This document shows positions 12,135 through 24,766 of a stretch of DNA of 64,000 nucleotides, piece by piece (position 1 is the stretch's first letter; each line of letters opens with the position of its first letter). This DNA is from Ichthyophthirius multifiliis. Its lineage: Eukaryota > Ciliophora > Oligohymenophorea > Hymenostomatida. The notes beneath the pieces were generated by a model, which saw nothing but the letters and a program-made list of their open reading frames with translations, was not told where the DNA came from and did no database searches. The stretch is taken from contig NW_004086411.1 in NCBI RefSeq assembly GCF_000220395.1, positions 62,001-126,000 of the forward strand. The letters run 5' to 3'. The position numbers and the translations under genes are program-made.

Positions 12135-12906
12135 TTATATTTTTACTGATTTCTAAATTTCATTCTGTGCATTTTCAATTATTTTTTATTTAACTTTTAA
12201 ATTTAACATTTCATTTAAAGTTTTAAATGATTTTTCTTTAATTTCTTATATAGCTTTTTTCCTTGGATGCATACTAGCTTATTCTTATGAAGACTTAACC
12301 AAAACTCCTATAATTTTTTCAGGTTTAAAATTTTTTTGGTGTTCATTTAGGCCTTTTCGTAATTTTTACGAAGTATTTTTTGATTAAAAAATTTCTTTTA
12401 TAGATCTTTGTTAATCTTCGGTTTATGGTTCTAATTTAGTATATAAATAATTTCCTTTTTTATCAAAAACCATTCGATGATATTTTCGTTTGAATTCTAA
12501 ATATTCTTCTTCAGATATTTTCATTTCTTTATCCATTAAATCTTCAAAAGCATATTCGGCTAAAGAATTAGTTATTCGAATATTATTTGAATTATTTACA
12601 TTATTAGGGTTTATTCTATTAATATTACTATTATTATTTAAATTTTTATTATTATATACATTATTATTATTATCATTATTTATTTTTTAAAATTCAGAAA
12701 AACAATTTTTTTAACTGTCTTTTTTCAACTTTTATATTGATCGAGGACTAACACATGTTACTTTTGTAAATTTTTCCCTTAAATTTTATTATTTTTGTGT
12801 TAACGAATCATGTATTAAACTATTTTAAATTGCAGTTTATGGCCTAGTTGAATGAGATAAATTTTTTTACACTTTAAGATATATTTATTTTTAAATTATT
12901 ATCCAT
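11033..12906 (-). CDS. coiled-coil protein, ~572 aa, function unknown
   Basis: Three exons: 12147-12906, 11480-12049 and 11033-11422, with introns of 97 and 57 nt. Exons 2 and 3 are exact multiples of three. Exon 1 carries one extra base, placed at the 7-A run near 12867, so its first few codons are uncertain. The N-terminal ~120 residues are Asn-rich and basic. The middle is long amphipathic coiled coil (e.g. EVEKLLRENEILRKESEQLK). The last 130 residues begin YPLGKKDNGPQAEIRDPIEM and look like the best-conserved part, ending in an acidic Asn/Ser tail. No catalytic domain is visible. A cytoskeletal or basal-body role is plausible for such proteins in ciliates but is only inference. Confidence 0.65.
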
Positions 12907-13238
12907 TTTTTTTATTAAAAATGCTGTTTTTTTTTATATATATATATATATTAAAAAATAAGAAACTGTTTATTTGAAAAATTCTTTATTTTTTTCTTAA
13001 TTCAAACAAAAAAAAATACTTTTTTTATATATGTTTTGATAAAATTTATCAAAAAATATATATTATATTATAAAATAAATATATAAAAATTTAAGAAAAA
13101 TACAATTAAAAAAAAAGATTATCTTTATATTTAAAAACAATTATAAAATAATTGTATATCTTTGTAAATAATAAATAATAAAAAATTTTATATATAAGAT
13201 ATGTAATTAATATTACTATTATTATAATTATTATTATA

Positions 13239-13277
<39 letters not shown>

Positions 13278-13431
13278 AATAATAAATAAGTTCATTTTCT
13301 TTTATTTTTACAAATAATATAAAATTATTAAAAATATTCAATATTAATAAAAAAAACTAAATCTATACATTCAATATAAAAAAATTAAATAAAATTTTTT
13401 TTAATATATTTTTTGAGTTTATATATTATTA
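12907..13431. other. AT-rich spacer with ATT/AAT microsatellite
   Basis: Holds an (ATT)n-type tract at about 13220-13275 plus poly-A/T. No gene is seen. It contains the 5' side of the coiled-coil gene and the 3' side of the next minus gene. Confidence 0.5.
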
Positions 13432-14151
13432 TCATTTAAACCTACTTAAATAAGATTATTTATCTAATACTTTTTCTATATTTTAACTTTCTTTTTATAA
13501 ATACTATTGTTTTTTCTAATTTATTTCATAAACTCTGGCTTCTTTCATTTAAACTTCCCTTTATTTTACTTTTTAAAAACAATTTTCACTACCTCCCATT
13601 AAAAAAGAATCTTCGAATTCATCCATGTCATCTTTAGGACCATTTAAATTTCTATTAAGACCTCTCTTTTTTTCCAAAATAGCTTCCTTGCCAATTTTTT
13701 TAGGTATTAGTTCATCCAACAATTCTTAGTTTTTTCTAGCCTCTTATTTTTTATGAATTTTCTATAGATCTATTTATTATTCTTAATCATATTTAAGTTC
13801 ATTTTTAGTTTTATTAAAATTTATGTCCATTTATTCAATAGGTTTTTTAAAAATTTCTTAGTGAATTTTATCGTCTTTGGAAAAATCATATTCTTAAAAT
13901 TAATCTTAAATTTGAATTTTCCATTTATCTTTTTAACTCAATAAATTTCCATATTTTTAAAGTAGTTTATCCTAATCATAAAATATAGATTTTAACTTTT
14001 TTTTATTCCATTTTTTAACAAATTTGGCAAAATATTTATATGCTTTATTTGTTGAAATATCTTCAAAATTTTTTTTTTTCTTTTTTTTTAACCATATTGA
14101 AAATGTTTTATTCATTCGAAAATAATCGTCAATTTTGTCTAACTTTTACAT
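13432..14151 (-). CDS. conserved-looking basic hypothetical protein, 239 aa
   Basis: A single uninterrupted exon of 240 codons from ATG 14151 to TGA 13432-13434. The upstream in-frame ATG (MQKLDKIDDYFRMNKTFS) is preferred over the one twelve codons later. The protein is Lys/Gln-rich. Its centre reads LLDELIPKKIGKEAILEKKR, followed by an acidic patch with DDMDEFEDSFLMGG and a basic helical tail. The GKEAxLEKKR segment followed by a DxxxLMGG-like patch resembles a conserved eukaryotic pattern, but I cannot name the family with confidence. No membrane segment or catalytic motif is seen. A nuclear or RNA-related role would be a guess. Confidence 0.7.
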
Positions 14152-14265
14152 TCTTGTATTGTTTCAAAAATATTTTATTTATATATAATATTAAATATTA
14201 TAATTTAATATAAATAATTTATTTATTTATCTTAATAAATTTTTAATTGAAATTTATTAAATAAT

Positions 14266-15649
14266 ATGAGTTAAAATATAAAAGAGTATAAATTTTAATT
14301 TATTATAAGTCTTTAAAAAATTATTTTAGCAATTTCTTTTCCTTGTTAAATATAAGTTTTGTGGAAAAGAGGTTTTTTATTTATAATTATAAATAATACA
14401 AATTTAATTTTAGGAACTAAAAAACTTGAAAGTCAACCATCTAATTTAGAAAATGGAATTGTTAATTTTAATGAAAAATTAAATTTATAAACAAATTTAT
14501 ATTTAGATGTTGAGAAATAGTATTATATGGAAAAAAAAGTATTAATAATTTATTAAATAAAATCTATAATAAAATATAATAAAGACAACTTTTACTATAG
14601 TTATAAATAGTACAAAAGGTTAAAAAGTTGCAGGATAATGTTCATTAGATTTAGCTTCATATGCAAATAATTTTTTAAAAGAAAAGCAAGAATAATTAAA
14701 ATTATAAAAATGTCCAGATAAAAATGCTTTTTTTGAATTTTTTATGTAAATTTAATTAATTGGTTAAGTAGATTTTGACGCTATGAGGTTTTTTTTTTAT
14801 TATTATTTTTAAATTAATAAAATTAAATATAAATTAGTGTATAATCTTCGGCTATATAATAAGGAAATTATTAAGGTTAAATATTTGAGAATAATTTAAA
14901 TACAGAATAGGAAGTTAATATTTAGATGAGAGATATTAAAAATTTAAAAGAATAAAAAAGTGAAGGAGATGAAGAAATAAAAAAATAAAAAAAGAAAATT
15001 AAATTTTGCTTGATAAATGCTAAAAATATGAATTAAATATTAAAAAAATAAATGAAGAAAATTTGAAATTAAAAAAATAAATTTTTAATTATTAAAAAGA
15101 AAAAGAATAAGAAAAATAAAATTCAGAAAAAGAAAATTTTTAGTAAAATAAAGAAGAAGAAATTAAATTATTAAAAATACATTTGGAATAAATTTAAAAA
15201 GAAAATGAAGAAATTTCAATATAAATGCAATAATTAGAAGATTAAGAAAGAAATAACCTTTAAAATTATGAACAAACTATAAATTAATATGTTGAAAAAG
15301 CGCAAGAAGATGAAGAGAATATTGAAAATTTGTATAAATAATATAAAATTCTAAATGTAAATATAAAAATATATATATATATATATATATAATAATATAT
15401 ATATAGATATATCTTATATTAAATAATAATAATAAAAAGGACGAATTAACATTAAAATAAAATCTAATATTAGATCTAAATAAAGAATTAAAAAAATAAG
15501 AAAAATCTTTATAAAAAATGGATGATATGAAAAAAACTATTGATTTTTTATAATAAGAACTTGTAAAATCAAAATAAAAATTAGGAGAAATATATAATAA
15601 AACGATATAAATTGGAGGACCTTAACTTTTAGAAAAAATAACAGTTTGA
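14266..15649 (+). CDS. NT-C2 domain protein with coiled-coil tail
   Basis: Five exons: 14266-14371, 14414-14538, 14585-14787, 14838-15356 and 15440-15649, with introns of 42, 46, 50 and 83 nt. Residues 1 to about 130 match the N-terminal C2 (NT-C2) domain of EEIG1/EHBP1-type proteins: VLWKRGTKKLESQPSNLENG, then TFTIVINSTKGQKVAGQCSL leading into DLASYANNF, and KCPDKNAFFEFF. The rest is Glu/Lys/Gln coiled coil ending LLEKITV. NT-C2 proteins link membranes to cytoskeleton or endocytic machinery in other eukaryotes. Exon 4 needs one extra A in the A-runs near 14978-14995 to keep frame, so an assembly indel is likely. Domain identity is well supported; the exact role is not. Confidence 0.75.
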
Positions 15650-16320
15650 ATTTGTTTAAATATTAAGAAATCAAAAATTATATATAAATTATTTTAAATA
15701 AATATTTATTTATTAATAAATTTTTTTTTTTGAAAAATGAAAATATTTAATATTTCTATATTAAAATTTAATTATAATAAAAAATATATATAGAAAATTA
15801 GAAAATTAATAATTTTTTAAAAATTATAATAAGATAATATATATTAAAAAAAATATGGAAAAATATCACTATTATTTAAAATTTATGAAATATGTTAAAC
15901 AAAATTATTTATTATATATGTATTTTTTAATTTTAAAATATTAATATATAAAATAAAATAAAACAAAAATCTATATAAAAATATCTTTTAATGTTTATTC
16001 ATTTACTAAAAATTATAATAAAAATAATAATTAAAAAAATATTAAAATAAATAATAATTAAAAAAATAATCGATATGTAAAGCGACTTATAGCCCAGTGC
16101 GACTTATATGTCTTTTAAGATTGATATATATATATAAATATTTATATATAAATAAATAAATAATATATATATATATATATATATATTTAAATATATTTTT
16201 ATAAATATTTGAAGGTTTTTGTGTTTAATATTTTATTATTAAATTAAAAAGTTAAGCAAAATTTATTTTAAATATTACACACTAATAATCACAATATCTA
16301 TTTATTTAAAAACAGATTTA
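15650..16320. other. AT-rich intergenic region with a short GC-richer island
   Basis: Mostly A/T and TA tracts. At 16079-16118 a GC-richer segment contains the 10-mer GCGACTTATA twice, 17 nt apart. No promoter, ncRNA fold or gene could be assigned. Confidence 0.4.
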
Positions 16321-16690
16321 ATGTCTCATAAAAATTAATAATTATATTAAATTAGAAAATAACTATTAAATCAGTTAAGTTGGTAATGATTAATTAAAGC
16401 TTTCTTTTACCCTATTCATGGTTGTTTTACCCAAATCAAACATCTTCGGTATATCCACCTTATATTCATTTCATAAAAAGGAAAGGGTTTATTCTGTACA
16501 CTTTAATTATCCAGCTCAAATAAGATTTTATTGTCTAAACACTACAGTTGTGTACTACCTGGATGGTTATAACGGTCTTCCCTTTCAAAGTTTAAATTTG
16601 CAATATTTTAAGAAGTCATAGTAACATAAGAGGGGATCAAATAATTAATTTCCCCTATATTTTAAAAGAGACAGATTATGATACTTCGAT
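16321..16690. other. GC-richer island open on both strands, coding strand unresolved
   Basis: This stretch stands out by base composition. On plus, a frame through the ATG at 16418 gives YSVHFNYPAQIRFYCLNTTV and runs to TGA at about 16679. On minus, an ATG at about 16621 gives MTSQNIANLNFEREDRYN and HPGSTQLQCLDNKILFELDN before TGA at about 16417. Both look coding, only one can be, and neither matches a family I know. It may be one exon of a spliced gene or a relic of a decayed one. Confidence 0.3.
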
Positions 16691-16958
16691 GAGAATAACT
16701 TATAAATAAAATAAGTTGAAAGAGATGGAGCCGATAATAAATTATGATATTTAGTATTATATTTATAATAAAATAAAATGGTTCTATTATATTTTATTTT
16801 TTAAATATACAATATATATTTACATATATTTTTTTTTTTTTAATATATATATATATATTCAAACAAAAAAATATTTTAAGAAAATATCATAAATTTTATA
16901 ATTTTCTTTTCATATGTCATTAATTATTTTACTTGAGTATATATTTTTTCTTATTTAG

Positions 16959-17678
16959 TCAATTTAAAATAATATTATTATCTTTTTTTTATGAATTTTT
17001 CATTGTATTAACTAAATAATAACAAGTTTCATAAGAAATATGATATTTTTCGGAAATATCTTTATATGATTAACCTTATTAAATTTCTTTAAAAAGTTAA
17101 AATTTATATTCATCGCTGTATTTAGTAGGTCTTAAATTATCTTGATTTCCGTTATTTTAATTACTATCTTTCTCTTTATTATTTTTTAATTGATATTTTT
17201 ATGAATGTAATAAATAATATGCAGTTCCATAATTAATTCCATATTTTTTACATAATTTTCTATATGAAATATTATCTTTTTAAGCCTCTTAGATTAATTT
17301 TTTGCGTAAACTATTTGAATATTTCTTCCTTCTTACCTTCCTATTTGTATTTTGTTGATTTTCTGTTTATTTTTCATCTGATTCTATTGTATTTGATACT
17401 TAATTTTAGGAAAAATATTCTTATTCGTCATTCGATACGGATTCTATTTTCATTGATTCTTCTTTTTTTTGAAAAGAAGTCAAATCATAATTTATATCGG
17501 ATACTATTTTAGTTAGAAATTTATATTCTTTTGTTATAAAATCCCATGAGGATCTTCTTTCATTTTAATCTGTTAACAAATATTGAATTTTTTATAAGGA
17601 AAATGTTATTTATGTGGCTTTTTATTCAAATTTCTGAATGTTTATGTTTTAGTTTTCTTTATTTTTAATTAAATTCAT
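16959..17678 (-). CDS. protein with two tandem helix-turn-helix units
   Basis: A single exon of 240 codons, ATG 17678 to TGA 16959-16961, 239 aa. The N-terminal ~110 residues are acidic and Gln/Ser-rich. Two related units follow, at about residues 118-160 and 185-228. Unit 1 has KKYSNSLRKKLIQEAQ and YRKLCKKYGINYGTAYYLL; unit 2 has KYSDEYKFQLFKEIQQG and YKDISEKYHISYETCYYLV. The spacing and the YxxIxxKYxISYxTxYYL turn resemble pipsqueak/transposase-type helix-turn-helix domains. The protein is likely a DNA-binding regulator, possibly domesticated from a transposase; no transposase catalytic domain is attached. Neighbours give no further clue. Confidence 0.7.
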
Positions 17679-19305
17679 TTTTTTTATTATATTTGTAAAA
17701 TAATTTTTATTATAACAAAGTTATATTTTTATATATATATATATATATATTAAATTTTAAATGTTATTTAAATTAATTATTTTAAAAAGTGTAAGGTTAA
17801 TAATATATTCAGTTAAATAATATATTTATAATTTTTTTTTTTAATTTAATTTTAAATTATTTAATTTAATATAAATAAGGAAATTTTAAATTATTAAATT
17901 GAAAATTTTTATTTAAATGAAATTATTTTTTTATTCCAGATTTTTTCTTTTTATTTTTGTTATTAAATTAATTAATTTAATTTAAAAACAACAAATACAG
18001 AAAAAATTTAAACTTATGATTGTTTAAAAATTTAATATTTAGAATTTTATAATATAATATTACAATATTTATATTTATTTTTATATTTTCTTTGCTTATT
18101 TTGATAAATAAATATTATTTGAAGAATTTTGTAGAATTTTATTAATAATTTTAATTTTTTTAAAAAAAATAGATATACATTTAATATCATATTAAATAAT
18201 ATTTTGAATATTTAAAGATTTTTTAAAAATAACTTTTTTTAATAAATATAAATACGTATTTAAAAAAATATATATATATTTTATGTTTTTGTCATTATTT
18301 TTTTTAAAAAATTTAATGATATAAATAGATATGATAATAATAAAAAAAATAAGTTATTTTTATAATTAATTTTATAAACAAAATCATGTTTAAATTTATA
18401 GTTTTATACTATTAATTTATAATATGTATTATTTTTTATTTATAAATATATTTTATTATTAAAAATTTAAAATTAAATATTTATTTTATTAATTTTTTTA
18501 CTTAAAAATAAAATTATTTAATAATTTATCATATAAAAAATATTTTTATTTAATAAAATTTGTAAAAATATTAAAAAACAATATTTATTTTTTTCTATTT
18601 TGTTTATAAATCTAAATATCATTAAATTAAATATTTTTTTTTTTTAAGAAAAATACATTATATAGATTTAAATATCATATTCTATATTTTTTTTTATAAA
18701 ATAAACTAATAAATAATATATATTTAACTTAAAATATGTATTATTAGATTTTAAATTAATATTTAATATTTTATTATAATATTAATTTATCTATATATAT
18801 TAATATTTATAATAATAAATTTATTTTATTAATTTAAATTAATTCAAAAAAGAATTTTTAAATTAAAATAAAATAATATAATTTAAAAATCAATATATTT
18901 AAATAATTAATAATTTAATATATTAATTATAAATTTATTTTAAAAATTATATAATAATCAAATAAAATAAAAACTAAAAACATTTAAATATTATATATAT
19001 TAATAAATAAATAAAATAAAAATAAATATCTAATAAAAAAATAAAATTATATCAATTTTTATAAATATTTTTAATTTATAAATTATTATTTTATTAATAA
19101 TAGAATAAAATGTATTGAAAATTAATATAATTAATTTATTTATATATTTAATAAAAATATTTTTTTTGTTTAATATTAAATATGCAATAATTCTAATTCT
19201 AATTATTATTATTATTATATTTTTTTTAAATATAATTATAAATAATTTTTTTATACTAAATATTTAATATAAAATTAATTAATTATATATTATTTACCAA
19301 AAAAA
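17679..19305. other. long AT-rich intergenic region
   Basis: About 1.6 kb of near-pure A/T. I see no coding stretch, RNA gene or repeat family beyond TA and poly-A/T tracts. Confidence 0.5.
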
Positions 19306-19686
19306 ATGATTATACCTGTTAGATGTTTTACCTGTGGCAAAGTTTTTTTTTATATATAATTTTATATATGCTTAAATATTAAATATAAAAAAATAGGTTG
19401 TAGGTCATATGTGGAATGACTTTTTGTAAATGGTTAGTGAAGATAATCCAAACAAAAGAGATATGAAGTAGCAAATAAAAATAATAATAATAAATATATA
19501 TGTAAAAATAATTAAGAGCAGCATTGGATGAATTATAACTAAAAAGGTATTGCTGTAGAAGAATGATTTTAACACATTGTGATTTAATTGATAAACTTTT
19601 AAATTATAATAGTATATTTTTTTTAATTGATACAATTTTAATTATTTTTTATTATAAAAATAATAGTATACAAGGGATAAAGTTGA
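19306..19686 (+). CDS. RPB10: RNA polymerase I/II/III common subunit RPB10 (RPABC5)
   Basis: Four tiny exons, 19306-19341, 19397-19467, 19517-19611 and 19667-19686, with introns of 55, 49 and 55 nt, give 73 aa that close in frame. The zinc-binding signature [12 protein letters not shown] is complete, followed by [10 protein letters not shown], then [20 protein letters not shown] carrying the second Cys pair, as in all RPB10 proteins. The length (yeast 70 aa) and the short divergent end (LLNYNIYKGQS) fit the family. RPB10 is a structural zinc protein shared by the three nuclear RNA polymerases. Introns make up about two fifths of the gene. Confidence 0.95.
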
Positions 19687-20065
19687 TGAAAATAAAAAAA
19701 TCAAATTATAATTATAAAAAATTATATTTTATAAATGTAATTAGTGTAAAATTTGAAATGTATTAAATTTAATTTTTTTTTAAGATTTATAATCATTTAT
19801 ATTTTCATTTATAGAATTTTTTATTTATATATATAGATATATAGGATAATATATATATATATATATATATATTTATATTTGTTTATATATATTTATAATC
19901 ATTTACATATTTGCATATAAATCAAAAATATAATTAAAATAATATATTTTAAATAATAATTTATATATTTATATTTTTAAAAAAACTAATCCCAAAAAAA
20001 AAAAACAAAAATAAAACTACATTTATAAAAATAAAATAAAATAAATATTCAAAGTACAATAAAAA
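19687..20065. other. AT-rich spacer
   Basis: TA tract at about 19848-19872 and poly-A/T; no gene evident between RPB10 and the coiled-coil gene. Confidence 0.4.
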
Positions 20066-21284
20066 ATGGAATAATAAAACTAATTAAAACCTTATAATAA
20101 TGAATAAATGTAATAAAAAGATGAAAAAATAATTCTTTTAGAAAATGAAATAAACAGCTTAAAAAAACAACATAGAGAAACTATAGCAAATTTTGAAAAA
20201 GAAATTGCAATTTTAAATTAAAAAGTTGAATTTTTAATATTAGAATTGGAAGAATCTAGGTAAAAAAACATCCAAAATTAGGAACTTTTTAAGCTTTTGG
20301 AAACTTCTTCTAACGATGAAAAGAAAGAAGAAGAAAAAGTAAATTTGAACGAATAATATAAGTAAGAAATTTAAGATTTAAATGAAAAAAATATGTAAAA
20401 TATTTAAGATTTGAACGAAAAGCATATGTAAGAAATTTAAGATTTAAAATAAATCTATGAGAAAGATCTTAAATTATGCCAAGAATAATTCTCAGAAAAA
20501 GAAATTAATTATGAGAGGCAAATTAGGAATCTAAAAGAATAAATAAATAACTAAACTGATAAAAACGAAGAGAAATTAAATCTTATTATTTCTTAAAATG
20601 AACTTATTTTGAAGAAAAATCTCGCCCATACATAAAATATTGAAAATGAATATAAAAAATAATTGGAAAAATAAAAATAAGGTAATTGTGAATTAATAGA
20701 AAGGGTTAAGAATTTTTAGAAACAAGAAAAAGCTTAAAAATAAGAAATTTCTACTTTATAAGATCACATAAAACAACTCTAGAATTTAATTATTGAAAAT
20801 AGAAATGCTTATTATAAAGAAAGGGAAATTCTTGAATTAAAAAGCAAATTAATATAAGAAGAAAATGAAGAAAAATAGAATTAAAGTTTAAAATAAACTA
20901 AGGAATTTAATGAAAAGATAGAATAAATTTTAAAAAATTAAGAAAATATAGAAAAAATGAATTTGAGTAATTTTGAAAAAGAAAAGGAGTAACTTTAAAT
21001 TGATTTTTAAGCAAAAATATACAATTTAGAAAAAGAAAAAGAAAATAATTAATTTAATTATGATGAAAAAATAATAAAATTTGAATAAATAAAAGAAAAT
21101 GCTAATTAATAAATTAAGGAATTAGAAAATTAAAATAATGAATTTTTATAATAAAAATAAAACTTTATTAATTAAATAGAAGATTTATAATAATAAATAG
21201 AAAATTTAAATTAAAAAAATTTTTAATTAATTTAATCTTATTAATAACTAGAATAAGAAGAATGTAAAAAAATATATATATAAT

Positions 21285-21327
<43 letters not shown>

Positions 21328-22481
21328 ATATAATATTTTTTTTTATACTTAATATATTATTATATATAATTTTATTTTAAAAAAAGAAAATTTATAAAAT
21401 TAATAACAGAAAATATAGAATTTAGAAAATTAAATTAAAGAAAATGAATAACTTTATTCGAAAGAAATATAAAAAAAAGAAAAAATTTAAAAAGAACTAC
21501 TAAATCAAATTAATATTAATGAATTGAATAGAAAATAAATATTCGAGTAAGTTGAAGAAGAATAAAAACGATATTTAGAACAGATTTAACTTTCAAAATA
21601 AAACTAATAATTGATTATTGAAGATTGTGAACGTTTAAAATAATAAGTTTTATATTTATAAGAAGAAAATAGATTACTATATTAATAATAAGATAACGAA
21701 ATAAATAATAAGTCGATTTAGAATTCAATCATAATTAATAATTCTTTGAGAAGTAGTGAATGTAATAATAGTAATTTTAATTATTTAAATAATAGCAATT
21801 AGACTTAATTTGGAAATTTGAATATGAATTCTTTAATTGGACTTAATCAAAAATAAATAATAGAAGTTGTTGAAAACACTTACATATAAAAATTATAAGA
21901 ACAATAGCATTTTTATTAAAATTAATTAGAATAATAAAATAAAGAGTTTGAAAAAATTGTAAAAAATAAACAAGAATATGTCGTATCAAGAGAAAAACTT
22001 AAATAATCATAAATTTAGTCTGATTAATAATAATAATAAAAATATTAATAGTAATTTTAAAGTTTTTAGTAATCATTTATAAATAAAAATAAAGAAAATT
22101 TAGATGAAAAGAGTAATATTCATAAAAAATAAATGAGTTAATGTAATTTCTAAAATAATATACAGGTTTAATATGTAAATAATAATTTTAATACTAATTT
22201 TAATAGTATTTATTCTATGAAAAATATATACGAAAAAAACGATTAATAAAATAATAATCTTTATAATAATAATAATTAAAATAATATACCAGAAAAGAAT
22301 GATAGCTTTTTATCTAATTATAAACTTTTTTAATCAAACGTAAGTATAGATAATGATTTCTTGTTAAAAGATAACACTTTAAAATTAAATTAAAAAAAAA
22401 ATTATATAAGTTTAAATGAAAATGATGAAATTGGAAATAGTAATATAAATACAAACAATAATATAAGCAATAGTATTAATT

Positions 22482-22541
<60 letters not shown>

Positions 22542-22624
22542 CATTTAACAATAGATATTAAAGAAGTATTACAGAAAATAAAATATTTTTTACTTAAAAA
22601 TTTAATAATAACAAATAAAATTGA
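20066..22624 (+). CDS. large coiled-coil protein, 811 aa
   Basis: Two exons, 20066-21263 and 21387-22624, around a 123-nt TA-rich intron, form an exact frame of 812 codons. About the first 550 residues are near-continuous Glu/Lys/Gln/Leu coiled coil. An early part repeats a short unit (EIQDLNEKNMQ, NIQDLNEKHMQ, EIQDLKQ). The last ~250 residues are Asn/Ser-rich and low in heptads, with a run of 19 Asn near the end. No motor, membrane or enzymatic domain is seen. Proteins of this build are common ciliate cytoskeletal or basal-body components, but similarity searches would be dominated by composition, so the role is unassigned. Confidence 0.75.
22484..22540 (+). repeat. AAT trinucleotide run encoding poly-Asn
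   Basis: Eighteen AAT codons followed by AAC, in frame near the 3' end of the 811-aa coiled-coil gene, encode 19 consecutive Asn residues. Confidence 0.95.
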
Positions 22625-23336
22625 AAATAAATTAAATATAAATAATTTCAATTATTTTAGATTTATTTTTCTCTTTTTTTATAAATAAATAGTAATATAT
22701 TTATTAATTTATTTGTTTTTTACTTATTATCTGATATGTGATTTTTTTTTATAAAGTATTAATTTTAACTTAATTTAATTTTAATTTTTTTTAATTTTAG
22801 TTTTATATTTTTTGTTTTAATATTAACGAAATATATTCATTAATATAATTAAAAAATATATATAGATATTATCTTATTTACTACAATTTAATTAATTATT
22901 TTAAATAAATTGATATTATATGATTATTTTATATTTTAATTTTATAATTTTATTTTTTTAATTATAAAATAGCTATATCTTTTTTATCATTTTTAATATA
23001 AAAAATGTTAAAAAAAATTAATTGCAAATAACTTGTTCAAATCCTAATTTGAATTACGGAATTTAATATTGTATATTTAAGTATTTTATATTATTTTTAT
23101 AATAATATTATAATTTATTTAAAAAATAATTAAAATCAATTTATCCCTTGATTTTTTTAATAAAATGTAATAAAATAAAAGCTTTATATACTAATTTTTT
23201 AATGCTAATATAATCAAGTTTAATTTTGTATTTTTTCGATATCTTTATTTCAAATATAAAAAAATTGCTTACATAATTAAAATATATTTTTAATCTTTAA
23301 ATTAATTAAAAATAAGGAAAATTAAAAATACTTAAA
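22625..23336. other. AT-rich intergenic region
   Basis: No coding or RNA gene signal seen; poly-T and TA-rich. Confidence 0.45.
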
Positions 23337-23628
23337 ATGGAAGTTGAACTAATACAAGAATGTGATGATAGAAATAGAAAATCAAATAAAAAAGATTGAA
23401 TTTTAAAGAAAAGAAATTAAGAGAAGAAAAAATTATAATAAGAAATTAATAAAGATAATAAGCTATAGAATCTAGTGAAGAATTAGAACCAATTGAATAA
23501 TAAAAAGTTCCTAAAAAATAGAAAAAAACTCTATCAAAAGAAGAAAAAAAAAAAATTATGAATAAGATATGGCATAAAATATGCCTTAATCAAGATCTAA
23601 AAAAATGAAATGCTTTTAAAAATAATGA
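23337..23628 (+). CDS. small basic Lys/Glu-rich protein, ~96 aa, one frameshift
   Basis: Opens MEVELIQECDDRNRKSNKK. After the 6-A run near 23391 the coding signal continues in the next frame with LNFKEKKLREEKIIIRNQQR, IESSEELEPIEQQKVPKKQK and a basic C-terminus QSRSKKMKCF before TGA 23626-23628. Read literally, the first frame stops after about 20 residues, so a one-base homopolymer error is the simplest explanation. The protein is hydrophilic with no known domain. The charged, lysine-rich nature suggests a nuclear or nucleolar protein, but this is a guess. Confidence 0.45.
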
Positions 23629-24766
23629 AAAAAAAAATATTATGATATCATTTATTTTTAAATTAATTATAATTTTTTATTTTTATGTAAAAAGGTTGAA
23701 TTATATATTTTCTTTTATAAAAATATTTATTTTTATAAAATAATAAATAATATGCATTTCTTTATATAAAATAATAATGCTTGTAAATATTTTATTTTTA
23801 AATAATTTAAAGTACATTAACTTACAAAAACATTTTTTTAATAAAAAATTTAATTTCCTTATTTTCGTAAACATAAAATTTAAAAACACTAAATTCATTT
23901 CTTTATTATTAATTGCTTTATTACTAGTATTAATAGTTTAGGATATTCCTTGTCAATATTTAATATAAAAAGTAATTTCAATATATGCTAATTGTAAGAA
24001 CTTTCATTATTTTTTGGAAAGTGCTTATTGCTTACATATTAAATATATTAAAAATATGTATATAAAATCATAATAAATATTTATAAATAAAAATATAATC
24101 ATTTTTAGCTTATGTATTCAAAATTTTTTATTTTTAATTCCTTTATTTTTAAAAAATTATAAATATTGATAAAATTTTTTTTTTTCTATTAAATTATTGG
24201 GTTTTATGGGTAGTATATGAATAAAAATATTTGTTGTTGTTTATTTATTTAGCTTTAAAATTTTAAAATTTATTAATTTCGTATAAAGATTCTATTACTA
24301 AAGAAATTTTACTGCTTTCATAAAAAGTTTTAATTTTGTTCAATTATAATAGGCGGCTTTTTATCTTGAAATTTTTATATTGTAATTTTATGGATTTAAT
24401 CTAGCATATTATATAAATGGGTTTATTTTGTTTTTTTTTCTTTTATTTTGTTTTATGAATAAAAATATGAAATAATAGTTTAAATTTAATGTATTTAGTC
24501 ATTAGAATAGTTAAGGTTATTAAATATAAAATGAAAATGATGTTAAATTTAATTTAAAATTAAGAATAATCGTTATATTATTTTTGATAAATAAAAAATA
24601 TATATAGTATTCATTTTTAGGATTATTTTTTTTTATTTGTAAATAATTATTTATTTATTTTATAGTATTTTATTTTTGGTGAATATTTATAATTTTATAT
24701 TGTTTTTGTAAAATATATAAAATCTAAAAAAATAAAAAAAAATAAAAAAAAATTGTTATAATTTCG
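23629..24766. other. AT-rich intergenic region
   Basis: About 1.1 kb with slightly more mixed sequence at 24180-24430, but no frame on either strand gives a convincing protein. It includes the 5' region of the acyltransferase gene. Confidence 0.4.

Noticed and set aside
22412-22651. Poly-Ile minus-strand protein
   Set aside because: Antisense of the AAT (poly-Asn) run at the end of the 811-aa coiled-coil gene.
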